Of a stretch of 20,939 nt of DNA, positions 9,701 through 17,755 are shown piece by piece. The notes below the pieces were generated by a model. That model did no database searches, was not told the DNA's origin, and was given only the letters and a program-made list of their open reading frames with translations. This DNA comes from Phoronis ovalis (taxonomy: Eukaryota; Phoronida; Phoronidae). The stretch spans positions 1-20,939 of the forward strand of contig JAOXYB010108159.1 of assembly GCA_028565635.1 (NCBI GenBank). Direction: 5' to 3'. Both the position numbers and the translations under genes were made by a program. Numbering within the stretch: position 1 is the stretch's first letter; every line of letters starts with the position of its first letter.

Positions 9701-12700
9701 ATCTGAAAAAGCCATTTTTGGGAAAAAACATTTTTGTGAATTATATTTTTTAAACACTGCTAGTTAAAAAAACCCATCACCTACAACTTGAAATTTATCA
9801 TAAATGTACTATACATATATACATGTATCTACAAAACGTGTCTCAGAGTTTAAAATTTAGTTTTTTTCAAAAGTTATGCTCTTTTCAAATTCAAGGTCAG
9901 ATTAAAATCAGCAAATCCTGGCCTTTAAATTTTGAAAATTCATAACTTTTATACAAAGCAAAATTAAAAAGATTGGAAGCATAGTTTTATAGACAAATGT
10001 AAAAATAATTTCGGCCAAGTTTCAGCTTGGTAGGTGCAAACGTTTTTGATCTATTCTTTTCAAAATGATAAAAACGTGAAACATTTTTTCCCAAAATGGG
10101 AATATATCATATGAGAATTATTTTCGTCATTTTCCCCAATCCAAGCTTATTTAGCAAATTTTTAATACGATCAATATTAATCTTTTACAATATTCTATTA
10201 TTTATAAAATACTAAAATGGGAAAGTACATTTTAGAACGGACTTACACCGCTTCATTACGCAGCTGAAAATAAGGATGATGATTCAGGCCCTGCAGAAGC
10301 TCTTCTTAATGCTGGAGCACAAATCGATTACCAAGGAACTTATAAAGGCACACCTTTGCACAATTGTGCTTTGACTCATAATGAAACTGTTGCTGCATTT
10401 CTCCTTAAACGAGGTACAAAACCACAGCTGCAGTAAAACAATTATTGCTTAAACATTGCATCTTCAACAGGGGTCTACAACCATTTTTATTACTATAGAA
10501 TTAGTACACTTTCCATTTTATGAAATATCGTTTGAAAGCAAATGTTTTGACAATAGTCATTCTTCAGGTGCGAAACCATGTGCTTTGCAAGTTTAGTGTT
10601 TTCAAAAGATCCATATATTATCTATCATGATTAGTAAAAACAGGTTATGAACGAACTTGATTTATCTCTGTAAATTATAGCAATTATTTAGAATTGAAAT
10701 GCACAATTAAAGTTTACAGTTACATCATTTATTGAATTGCAGGTGCAAATCCTACTATTAAAAATAAGGGAGATTGTGATCCAGCTGAAAGGACAAAGAA
10801 GCTTCATGTCGATAAACCAAACAATTTCAAGCATACAGCTGAAAATTGCAGTTTAATTAAAGTTCTCGAAATTGCAAAGGTTAGTTTGAGCAAAACCATA
10901 TAATGAATGCAAAATACTGATGACAGTACAAAGCGAGAATGTCAAACTGAAAACAAATGTATGACATCTAAAATAAAAGTCCTTCATGCTAATGTTCGAC
11001 CTCTCTGAAGTGGCTACTAAAGGAAAATTCAGAAACGCACCCCTTTTAATATTTTGATGTAAACGTTTTCTCTAATTCTTTTTTCAATTTCATAACAGCG
11101 AATTAATTTTACTACATTTTTTTTTAAATCCCATCATAACATAAAAGAAAACCTCTTCTGAATGGACTTCCTTAGAAAAATGATTAGAAGCTAGAAAGTA
11201 TTATTTAGTAAAATTTTGGATAATTTAATGGATAGGCAAGCAAAAGCTGATATGCTTTGACGCTTGCTTATTTGAAAACTGAGCATCCCAAGAATAGAAA
11301 ATTGGGGTAAACATGGAATTAAACATAATTAGTAATTATTGCTTTAAAATTACAGAATTCGAAAGATCAACTGGCTGGTATGGTACAGCAGATGGAAAAT
11401 TCTCACATAGAAGAAGTGAAGAAAGAAAGAATTAAATCTGCAAAACAAAGAGGTATATATGATTGTTTAATAAATACTTTTATGCATATCATTTTTAATA
11501 GTTAACAATAGATATGTAAAGCAACAGAAAAAAAACGCTTCAAGATAATGCCTGCTGCTGGTGACCCAAAGATAGGCAATGCTAAAAAAATACGTTCAGC
11601 TCCAATATTCTCTAAACATGCGGCAAATTGTGTCCTTCACAAATGTAAAAATCCCTAAAGGTGTTCTCAATTTTATTGAAAAATATTATGTACTCTCTTA
11701 AATGCTAAGATTATATAGTCCAAACCACTGTCTTCATTAAAGCAAATGCAGACAAATCTTGAAACAAGACATTCATATATTTCTTTCATCCCCTGACACT
11801 GGTGATGCAAATATCAAATCAAATAATTAAAAAATGTATTTGTTGTTTCATAGCTCCTCAAGAAAATGCTGATCCCCAGGATCTACCAGATAAGCAACTT
11901 CTTGGAGTTGCGCAGGTGTTCATCAGCTACAACTGGGACATTCAGGTAAAAGCAATCCCACTTATACAGTGTAGTGTGTATATTCTATATTATTTTTCTG
12001 TATATTTCTCTCATGTTTGTTTAGTATGGACATCATGTATTTTATTTACGTATGATGAATATTTGTCTGAAATAAACATAATTATTATTATTATTATAAA
12101 TTCAATTAACACCAATGTGTATATAAATCCAAGGTAAGTTTAGTTTACATTATAATTGCATGTGAGCTCACAGAGAAACTGTTTCCCTTTTGTGGGTAAT
12201 GACAGATAACACTGCATGCTTCGATCAACAGGTGTAATTATAATAATAGTTTAAACTTAAGACAATTGAAGCCTATTTATGACATACAGCTACGAAGTTC
12301 TGCATTTTGTTTGCAAAGACATGACAATGTTCTGTAAAAAAAAATCATTTAGAACGCGATAGTGCTTTTTCATTTTACAGACAATTTTTAAATGTCGAAG
12401 CCAAAAATCATATATAAATATAGTTTTACATAAAAATTCGTTTTTTACAAACATGGCTTCCTTCTTCTCTTTTAGGATCAAGTCAAGCAACTCAAGGATA
12501 AGGTTGAGAAGAACCTTGGAATAAAATGTTGGATGGACATTGGTCAGATGGGTGGAGGTGATGAGTTGTATGCTGCAATTGATGATGGTATCAGAGATGC
12601 CAAGGTACACAAATTTAAAATGAATCAGATATGTGCTGTCACATATCAAAACATGTCTCAGGATATCTTGCATGCATGGTTTCATTAGACTTAAGGTGGC

Positions 12701-13257
12701 ATATGGGTACGTAGTTCAGCGTGCGCTACTATTTTTTTTGGGGAATATTTTGGAAGTAATACAGTTATAACTTATAATTATAACTGTTTTTTTATGTACT
12801 AACTATAAAAATTTCATAAACAAGGCTTTTACTCACTTTACAAAGTATACTTTTTGAAAAATAATTGTGACATGCTTGTACTAAGGGAAACCTTGTGAAA
12901 CTGGCAATAATTGCCAGAAAACAATATAAAAATCAGAAAGATACCAATTTAAACGAAGAAATGTGCTGCTTTGCATCTTCAAGTTTACATATTAAAAATT
13001 ATTAAACTTGATATTTTTAGGTTGTAGTGTCTTGTGTCACTACAAAATATTCAAAGTCCGAAAATTGTCAAGATGAAGTGAGCTTAGCTAGACTTGTGAA
13101 GACACATACCATTCCTATTCTTATGGAAAAAATGGATTGGCCACCGCGTGGTCCAATGTCCATGATATTTGCACGAAAGTTGTACATTGACTGCACTGGA
13201 GGTCTCTCAGATGACAAGCTTGCTGAGCTTTGTAATCAGATCAAACACAAACTTTAG
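6651..13257 (+). CDS. Ankyrin-repeat/TIR-domain protein, spliced gene (12 supported coding exons)
   Basis: Coding exons are 6651-6746, 6986-7183, 7601-7798, 8173-8370, 8713-8913, 9110-9307, 10236-10413, 10743-10879, 11356-11452, 11854-11945, 12476-12604 and 13021-13257 (TAG stop at 13255-13257). Every junction keeps frame and has an AG acceptor. Donors are GT except one GC at 9308. The product has about 13 ankyrin repeats (residues about 5-440 if two residues from an upstream exon are added), a Lys/Glu-rich probably helical linker (about 470-515), and a TIR domain (about 520-654). The TIR shows a first strand QVFISYNW, a second strand KCWMD, a BB-loop-like segment [17 protein letters not shown], and SENCQDEV, which fits SxxCxxE. 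Ankyrin arrays usually bind proteins or ligands. TIR domains either scaffold signalling or cleave NAD. No signal peptide or membrane segment is seen, so a cytosolic location is inferred. Function as an innate-immune sensor is an inference from architecture. Confidence 0.88.
6986..7183 (+). CDS. Ankyrin-TIR gene exon: repeats 2-3
   Basis: This 198-nt exon follows acceptor TTTTCCAG and ends at donor GTAAGT, phase 0. It codes for two ankyrin repeats, with hallmark segments [11 protein letters not shown] and [10 protein letters not shown], then [12 protein letters not shown] and [10 protein letters not shown]. It is exactly 66 codons. Confidence 0.92.
7510..7548. repeat. Perfect-stem hairpin in an ankyrin-TIR intron
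   Basis: Outer stem CATGTAGCC/GGCTACATG and inner stem ATGAC/GTCAT sit around a GCTT loop, separated by small internal bulges (TAGGT and GA). The hairpin is about 50 bp upstream of the acceptor at 7600. Confidence 0.6.
7601..7798 (+). CDS. Ankyrin-TIR gene exon: repeats 4-5
   Basis: This 198-nt exon follows acceptor TATATTTCAG. Its donor AAG|GTTAAT is weaker than the others, but it sits exactly at the 66-codon boundary. Hallmarks are [12 protein letters not shown] and LVANGANVN, then [12 protein letters not shown] and [10 protein letters not shown]. Confidence 0.9.
8173..8370 (+). CDS. Ankyrin-TIR gene exon: repeats 6-7
   Basis: This 198-nt, phase-0 exon lies between acceptor AAATTCCAG and donor GTAGTG. 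Segments are [12 protein letters not shown] and ALLKAGADV, then [12 protein letters not shown] and KLLKYGANA. Both repeats have lost the H of TPLH but keep the fold signature. Confidence 0.9.
8713..8913 (+). CDS. Ankyrin-TIR gene exon: repeats 8-9
   Basis: This 201-nt exon (67 codons, one more than its neighbours) lies between acceptor TTTATTCAG and donor GTATGT. Segments are [12 protein letters not shown] and KVLKNAGQS, then [12 protein letters not shown] and FFLKNGATV. The extra codon lies in the second repeat (PKPEIV). Confidence 0.9.
9110..9307 (+). CDS. Ankyrin-TIR gene exon: repeats 10-11, GC donor
   Basis: This 198-nt exon follows acceptor ATTACAG. Segments are [12 protein letters not shown] and LLLKAGSDI, then [12 protein letters not shown] and WFIQKGAKV. 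The exon end that fits the 66-codon pattern and the next frame is AAG|GCAAGT, a consensus-type GC donor. A GT donor at 9290 (AAG|GTGCAA) would also keep phase 0, but it would remove six residues (VQVANK) and shorten the repeat. Confidence 0.85.
9684..10119. mobile_element. Long imperfect foldback inside an ankyrin-TIR intron
   Basis: The two halves are degenerate inverted copies meeting near 9905. Matching pairs include CATATGAT at the outer ends, CCATTTTTGGGAAAAAA with TTTTTTCCCAAAATGG, CACCTACAA with its complement TTGGTAGGTG, AAAAGTTATG with CATAACTTTT, and AAGGTCAG with CTGGCCTT. No open frame is present. It resembles an old palindromic MITE and accounts for about half of the gene's longest intron after the first. 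Confidence 0.65.
10236..10413 (+). CDS. Ankyrin-TIR gene exon: repeat 12 and start of repeat 13
   Basis: This 178-nt exon follows acceptor CATTTTAG and is followed by donor GTACAA in phase 1 (last codon GGT split as G|GT). Segments are [12 protein letters not shown] and ALLNAGAQI, then [12 protein letters not shown] and FLLKRG. Reading through the donor meets a TAA within a few codons, which supports the exon end. Confidence 0.88.
10743..10879 (+). CDS. Ankyrin-TIR gene exon: end of ankyrin array
   Basis: This 137-nt exon (phase 1 in, phase 0 out) lies between acceptor TGAATTGCAG and donor GTTAGT. It opens by completing [11 protein letters not shown], the tail of repeat 13, and ends LIKVLEIAK, a probable capping helix. 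It contains PAERTKK and several Lys residues between the two. Confidence 0.85.
11356..11452 (+). CDS. Ankyrin-TIR gene exon: charged linker
   Basis: This 97-nt exon (phase 0 in, phase 1 out) lies between acceptor AAAATTACAG and donor GTATAT. It encodes a Lys/Glu/Gln-rich stretch ([20 protein letters not shown]) that looks helical and joins the ankyrin array to the TIR domain. No known motif is recognised in it. Confidence 0.8.
11522..11644 (+). CDS. Candidate optional cassette exon in the linker
   Basis: This 123-nt open stretch lies between the linker exon and the first TIR exon. It can be entered in phase 1 after ATGTAAAG and left in phase 1 at AAAT|GTAAAA, so including it would add 41 codons without a frameshift. 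Its product would be basic ([10 protein letters not shown], then [12 protein letters not shown]). If the donor is skipped, the frame stops at TAA 11656-11658, giving an ankyrin-only isoform without TIR. The acceptor has a poor pyrimidine tract, so this is a hypothesis only. Confidence 0.28.
11854..11945 (+). CDS. Ankyrin-TIR gene exon: start of TIR domain
   Basis: This 92-nt exon (phase 1 in, phase 0 out) lies between acceptor TTTCATAG and donor GTAAAA. It encodes an acidic spacer ([12 protein letters not shown]) and then [14 protein letters not shown], the first beta strand and start of helix A of a TIR domain. FISYNW corresponds to box 1 of TIR families. Confidence 0.88.
11991..12100. repeat. 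Short dispersed repeat, copy 2, with (ATT)n tail
   Basis: TTTAGTATGGACATCATGTA is followed by TTTTATTTACGTATGATGAA, then AATAAACATAATTATTATTA, in an ankyrin-TIR intron. The AATAAA plus ATT-microsatellite tail is the usual ending of short retroelement copies. The front half is shared with 2037-2110. Confidence 0.4.
12476..12604 (+). CDS. Ankyrin-TIR gene exon: TIR helix A to helix B
   Basis: This 129-nt, phase-0 exon lies between acceptor TTCTCTTTTAG and donor GTACAC. It encodes an amphipathic helix ([13 protein letters not shown]), strand KCWMD, the loop [14 protein letters not shown] and helix DDGIRDAK. The glycine-rich loop is the position of the TIR BB loop, which mediates TIR assembly in known structures. 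Confidence 0.9.
12761..12787. repeat. 10-bp inverted repeat in an intron
   Basis: ACAGTTATAA and its complement TTATAACTGT are separated by 7 bp. It lies in the intron before the last TIR exon. In AT-rich DNA such a stem may be incidental. Confidence 0.5.
13021..13257 (+). CDS. Ankyrin-TIR gene terminal exon: SxxCxxE half of TIR domain
   Basis: This 237-nt terminal exon includes the TAG stop. It starts in phase 0 after acceptor ATATTTTTAG. It encodes [20 protein letters not shown], placing S, C and E in the SxxCxxE pattern. Then follow a strand [21 protein letters not shown], and a closing helix [15 protein letters not shown]. The glutamate of ENCQDEV occupies the position of the catalytic Glu of SARM1-type and plant TIR NADases. 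Confidence 0.92.
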   Translation, partial: VVVSCVTTKYSKSENCQDEVSLARLVKTHTIPILMEKMDWPPRGPMSMIFARKLYIDCTGGLSDDKLAELCNQIKHKL

Positions 13258-14391
13258 CCATGATTTTGCAATGTATTTATCTTCGTAAGAATACATTTAC
13301 TCTTATATCTGGGGTTTGCTGACTTTAAAATCTTTCAAACTGCTTTATGTTTACATAGTGGATAATTTTTATACAATATTGTGACTTCTGGCATTGGATT
13401 TCTAATATCCTTCATTGTGAATTTATGTTTTGTATTAAATTGTGTAAGGAACCGTCTGTAGTAGTAATAGGGGAATATAAAGTATACTTGCTTGCTCAGA
13501 AGAAATTTAAAAACATCTTAAATATATATGGTGATCACAATTTTGAAACCATGACACGATGTATATATGGATCATACCATATTAAGATAACTATCAAGTG
13601 GTAGTTCCGGTGCAAATTATACAATACTGTTTTTTTTTTGTGATTTAGTAAATAAATGTCCGTCCAAGTAATAATTACTGAACAGATTCTTGTAATATTT
13701 AAAAACATTCATGTAATAATCAAATTAGTTGTAATATTACAATGTGTCAGTATCTCCTTGATACTCATTATATACTATTCTTATAATCATTTTTGTTCTG
13801 TCAGTAATAAAGTCAATTTAAAGTTGATATAATTAAAGTTTTTTTTATAATTTATAACATTACCTGATTCCGGTGAGAATTCAGAATTTCTGTAAAATAT
13901 AAAAAATCCAAATTTTACAATTGACATGGTTATTTTATTGTATACTATAGTCATATTTCCAAGCATTTAAAAAGTTAGATTTAAACATGCACATATCATA
14001 AAATTCATAATTCTGACTATTGTATATTGATTTCCCAACTAATTCTCAGTGACGCTTATTAAAAAAATATTTTTAGGGGGGATCAATTATTAAGTTTTTT
14101 ATACTTATGATGCATAAGGATTTTGACGGCTGCCAGGTTTAACACAATATCTGCAAGCACCCATGATCTTTGCAACAAGCATGGCTGCAAGTTTACCATA
14201 CTGAAAGTGCATGATCCAGATCAAGTTTGAAGTAAACTTGACGTGTATTTTGACCTGTTACGTATAATCCCTGTATTGTATATGAAGCTGAGCCGATGAA
14301 TATTGAAATGACAATGATGATGCACACAGTCGACTATATGTGAGAGGAGTATAAAAATTAGTAATCAATTATAACTGTTTAAACAAATACT
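13258..14391. other. 3' UTR and spacer between convergent genes
   Basis: AT-rich sequence follows the TAG stop, with at least two AATAAA signals for the + gene. The rest up to the minus-strand poly(A) signal has no recognised exon or repeat. Confidence 0.5.
13806..13811 (+). terminator. Poly(A) signal AATAAA, candidate for the ankyrin-TIR gene
   Basis: AATAAA lies about 550 nt after the stop codon and is followed within 30 nt by a T-rich stretch. Another AATAAA at 13651-13656, and an ATTAAA near 13434, are alternatives. Which is used cannot be told from sequence. Confidence 0.4.
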
Positions 14392-14397
14392 TTTATT
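14392..14397 (-). terminator. Poly(A) signal AATAAA on the minus strand
   Basis: TTTATT on the + strand gives AATAAA on the minus strand, about 220 nt after the minus-strand stop codon. It suits the end of the minus-strand ankyrin gene, though the region is AT-rich and chance matches are frequent. Confidence 0.4.
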
Positions 14398-14488
14398 ATA
14401 AATGAACAACAACACACACGCATGCACACATACAACATATAATGATAACAGCTAGCACCAAAGAAGATGTGGCTGTTTTGGTACAGCT

Positions 14489-14506
14489 ATATATATATAT
14501 ATATAT
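14489..14506. repeat. (AT)n microsatellite
   Basis: A run of about nine AT dinucleotides lies in the spacer between the two convergent genes, followed by TATGTATATGTATA. Confidence 0.8.
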
Positions 14507-14616
14507 GTATATGTATATTGCCAGAAAAACATTGCAATTATAAAGCTTATGGATAACACAACCCTATTTAATTCAATAAAATAGCTTTGGCACAAATTCT
14601 GCTATAAAAATCTTGT

Positions 14617-14801
14617 TTATACAGTTTTATTAAATTTTAATATGTCATAAGAAGGTCTTCTAATGGTGCTTTCACTAAGGAATTTTCTCTGAGGGCTTTG
14701 AAGTCCAAGTTGAATTCTATTGGGTGTGTGTGGATCAACTATATCCCAACAGTGAGGATTGGCAATGTCAACTTCAAGCAGTTTTGCTGTTTCCAAATGC
14801 C
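14617..14801 (-). CDS. Minus-strand ankyrin gene: terminal exon
   Basis: Read on the minus strand, acceptor GTCTTTCTAG is followed by an exon that begins by completing a glycine codon and runs through HLETAKLLEVDIANPH to a TAA stop at 14617-14619. Joined to the exon at 14989-15169 it gives AINAGHLETAKLLE, the second helix of an ankyrin repeat. The last 45 or so residues (from about CWDIVDPHTPNR to the C-terminus) match no domain I recognise. The 3' ends of this gene and of the ankyrin-TIR gene face each other across about 1.36 kb. Confidence 0.75.
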
Positions 14802-14988
14802 CTAGAAAGACATGCAATTAGTCATCTGTATACACCATTTAATACAGGTATTTTTGCAAATCCAACTTATAGTTGGTAAACAAAACAGGATACTAATTAT
14901 TGCAAGCTTACAGCATAAATCTTGTCACCTGATATCGAAGTTTTGGCAAAAATATAAGCTTGCATGGACACATAAATGCATTTCATAC

Positions 14989-15169
14989 CAGCATTGATAG
15001 CACTGCCAATAGGATATACTCCACAACTGTTAACCACATCAGGCTTTGCTCCTTTGTCCAAAAGCCATTCCACAAGTTGTATATTACCCTTGCTAGCAGC
15101 TCTATGCAGACATGTAAATCCTTTCTTATTCTGATGATTTATATCACATCCTATATTAATTAATAAGTG
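14989..15169 (-). CDS. Minus-strand ankyrin gene: penultimate exon
   Basis: This 181-nt exon has donor GTATGA (phase 1) and joins cleanly to the terminal exon. It encodes HLLINIGCDINHQNKKG, then FTCLHRAASKGN, VEWLLDKGAKPD and VYPIGSAINAG, about two ankyrin repeats. The acceptor ATGACAAG lacks a good pyrimidine tract, but it is the only AG before an in-frame TGA, so the exon start is less certain than the frame. It must be preceded by an exon ending in phase 0. Confidence 0.75.
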
Positions 15170-16128
15170 CTTGTCATTTCAGTTTTTAAAATTTGATTTT
15201 TAATAATTAATACTAAATATAACCACAACAACAACAATGCCTATATACATGACAATTATATGACCTACCCGACAAGCACTATGTGCATAATAACTGTACA
15301 GTTATAAAAATAATCAGCGTCATGATAACTAAATTATCCTCATGACACTGACAAGATTAATGAGACCTTTGGTTTGCATGGCAAAACAAGACTATACATT
15401 ATAACGTCATGATGGTACTCAAACCTCCCAAAAATTTGAGTGTAAAACATTGAAATAACTTTAAAGTTTCACAATAAATTCATAATGGAACACCTGTTAA
15501 TTAACACTTGAACTTCAACAGTCTTAAGTAAAATTAGCAAAAACAATCCTTTTATACACGATGTGAAAAACAAAATGTAAGCATTGACATAATAATAAAT
15601 ATACAATTTGTATGATAATCGTATATTTATGAAAGTTTACAGTAATTATACCCTTTTCAAAAAGAAGTTAGTGATCGAGCCACATTTTTGTTGAAACGTA
15701 TACTTTTCGATGTGCTTATTTTGGAGAAGATGTGTATTTCCAAGAATTTTCATTATAAAATCACCCATTCCTAAACTCTGCAAGTCGATACATATTTTGC
15801 CTTTGTTATTTTAAAGGTAAATCTTCCCCAATATGGCTTTTTATTATGTTATATATTAATCATTATATTCAAACCATATCACTTATACAAAGTTTAGAAT
15901 ATATTACCTTTTTAAAATATATATTTTTACCCGTCATCTCTTCGTTCTAATTACTAAAACATAGACTGAAATATATTGAGACATGCTGTTCATTGCAGCA
16001 GACCTGTATTTTTGCTATACAACTATGGCTTCCATAACAGAGTTGGAAGACCTATTTATTCTTGCATCTGTTCTTTTCACGCACTCATACAGTCACAATA
16101 TATTTTAAAGTAAAAACGCCAGGGAAAC
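15170..16128. other. Intronic or intergenic stretch on the minus-strand side
   Basis: No confident exon. A minus-strand fragment at 15268-15300 reads AHSACRVGHI, reminiscent of an ankyrin helix, but a stop lies just upstream. The exon missing from the minus gene may be hidden between here and 19284. Confidence 0.35.
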
Positions 16129-16130
16129 AT

Positions 16131-16307
16131 CTTGGATTCAAAATGGTTGCCATATGCAAAAGATTCCTTGATAAGTCAGGAAGTGCTGAATCAACTTCAA
16201 CAATTAAGCTTAGACTAAAATGTTTGCTAGGGTTCTGAAGATGAAAGTTTGTACTGGAAAATTTGGGGGCCATATATCTTGCATCCAAAATGGCTGCCAT
16301 GTCAAAA
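16131..16307. repeat. Direct repeat of a 30-bp motif, 147 bp apart
   Basis: ATCTTGGATTCAAAATGGTT (from 16129) and ATCTTGCATCCAAAATGGCT (from 16276), each followed by GCCAT, are direct copies. The stretch between them is open on the minus strand for about 71 codons, but shows no domain and no splice context. It is probably a piece of a dispersed repeat. Confidence 0.45.
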
Positions 16308-16453
16308 ACTTTGCTATAATTGTCATATATTGTGTCGACTTACAACACTAATCCTCTAGTCTGTATGACCATCCACAGTCAATTGCACAGTGGTTGGGCA
16401 TATATATATAGTCATAGGCTATATGGCACGTACGTCATCGTCATTGTATATAT

Positions 16454-16765
16454 GAAACACTTTCTGTGCCTCACGATAACAGCTTCAGTTTTTACCCAAA
16501 TAGCCTTATATTTGGAACAGGGTAAAACATCAAAGTGCAGGCTGGTTATAATTTTGACCTTTGATTACTTCCTATATGACTGGCATTTGTAGCTGCATAT
16601 GAAGTGCTGCCGACTGGTAGCCATGTTTGTTCCCAAAGAAGCACATCATGTTGCATCTATTTTGGGAAAGACCATAGAAAGCTTTGACTGGATGATTTGA
16701 AGGTGTATTCAAAGGCCACAGTTTGATGTTCATGTCAGGGTAGGTGACATTTCAAAATGACCTTG
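16454..16765. repeat. Dispersed repeat family X, copy A
   Basis: This aligns along its length with 18411-18680 in the same orientation. Shared blocks include ACTTTCTGTGCCTCAC, TTCAGTTTTTACCCAA, GACTGGTAGCCATGTTTGTT, GATTTGAAGGTG and GGTGACATTTCAAAATGACC, each with a few changes in copy B. No open frame is shared, so it is probably a non-coding transposable-element piece. Copy A is about 40 bp longer than copy B. Confidence 0.7.
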
Positions 16766-16974
16766 GATCGTCTTTTAGCTGACAATATTGCAGTCACATG
16801 CACTCACTTCATCTGCCCGAAATATTGGAGTTGTTTTCAACAACACTATGAAACTGTCTGAACAAATCACAGTGGTCTGTTAATTATCTATGCAATATAT
16901 AGGTATACAGTAAGAAGATATTTGCTAAGGAAAAATACTGATTCAGATCGAACTATTATTGAATGCATTTATAA

Positions 16975-17755
16975 CATTTAAACTTGATTTTTGCAGTTCA
17001 ATTATCCAGTCTGCAAGTTTACAAATTAACTCAATCGGTTACTTAAGGCATTTTAAATACAGCAGCTCGGATTGTGATCAGAACAGGGAAATACAATCAT
17101 ATTACTCCTATATTGAGAGACCTATAGCTACACTGTACGGCTACTATAGTTATATATAGGCAGCGGATTGAATACAATATATTTGTCACTATTTTTTAAG
17201 CTATCAAAAATTCCACACCTGAATATATTATGGATCTATTACATATATATAACCCAATTAGAAATCTTAGATCCATGGCATTTTATTAGTAAGACCAATT
17301 CAGTCACATATGGACATATGCTGTATCAGCATCTAAATTACAGAATTTACTTCCAGCTATAGTCAGGAAATCAGAGATTCTTAATTCTTTTAAATCTAGG
17401 CTACAAAACAGTTTTTATTATAGATTATGCCGGACAAGTTTGATTTTTAAAATCTTTTTATTGTACGGTATTTGTAATTGTATTTTAGTTATTGTATTTT
17501 ATACTGCTTTTTAAAAATCTTTTTTTATCATATGGTACTTGTAATTGCATATTTTAGCTAAGTTGCTTTATTTTATACTGCTTTTTAAAAATCTTCTTTT
17601 ATTGTACGGTACTTTAATAGTATTTTAGCTAACTTTTTTATTTAATTTATATATATGTATTTTTATTTTATACTGCTTTTATTGTACAGCGCAACATAGT
17701 TTTACCTAAAGATAGTGGCGTTATATAAATTTTTATTCTTATTCTTATTATTGCA
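16975..17755 (+). mobile_element. Decayed non-LTR retrotransposon: reverse-transcriptase C-terminus and 3' tail
   Basis: Pieces of a reverse-transcriptase tail can be read across frameshifts and stops. KLDFCSSI starts near 16980. NTAARIVIRTGKYNHITPIL lies near 17055-17115, RIEYNIFVTIF and then PEYIMDLLHIYNPIRNLRS follow at 17165-17275, and SASKLQNLLPAI with LNSFKSRLQNSF at 17310-17420. This is the order seen at the C-terminus of CR1/L2/Jockey-like elements. A non-coding tail follows, ending near 17752 in GTGGCGTTATATAAA and TTATTC repeats, typical of such 3' ends. The frame is broken several times, so this is a dead, 5'-truncated copy. Confidence 0.78.
17442..17700 (+). repeat. Tandem units within the retroelement 3' tail
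   Basis: The motif TTTTTAAAATCTTTTT, followed by TTGTACGGTA or TCATATGGTACTTGTAATTG and ATTTTAGCTAA, recurs about every 66-75 bp, starting near 17442, 17508 and 17582, with a partial unit near 17680. Tandem 3'-UTR repeats occur in many non-LTR elements. Confidence 0.6.

Noticed and set aside
11802-12137. 111-codon frame starting before the first TIR exon
   Set aside because: Only 11854-11945 is exon; the rest is intron read-through into a repeat tail with a poly-isoleucine end.
12290-12685. 131-codon minus-strand frame across a TIR exon
   Set aside because: It overlaps the 12476-12604 exon antisense, has no domain, and its rest is AT-rich intron.
15268-15300. Minus-strand AHSACRVGHI resembling an ankyrin helix, followed by a GTAGGT donor-like site
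   Set aside because: A TAA lies just upstream in this frame and the available acceptor gives a different frame, so no valid exon joins it to either exon pair.
16003-16090. Minus-strand TDARINRSSNSVMEAIVV resembling an ankyrin turn
   Set aside because: It ends at a stop within the supposed exon, and no donor preserves frame.
16320-16592. 90-codon + strand frame
   Set aside because: It lies largely in dispersed repeat copy A, and the frame is not kept in copy B.
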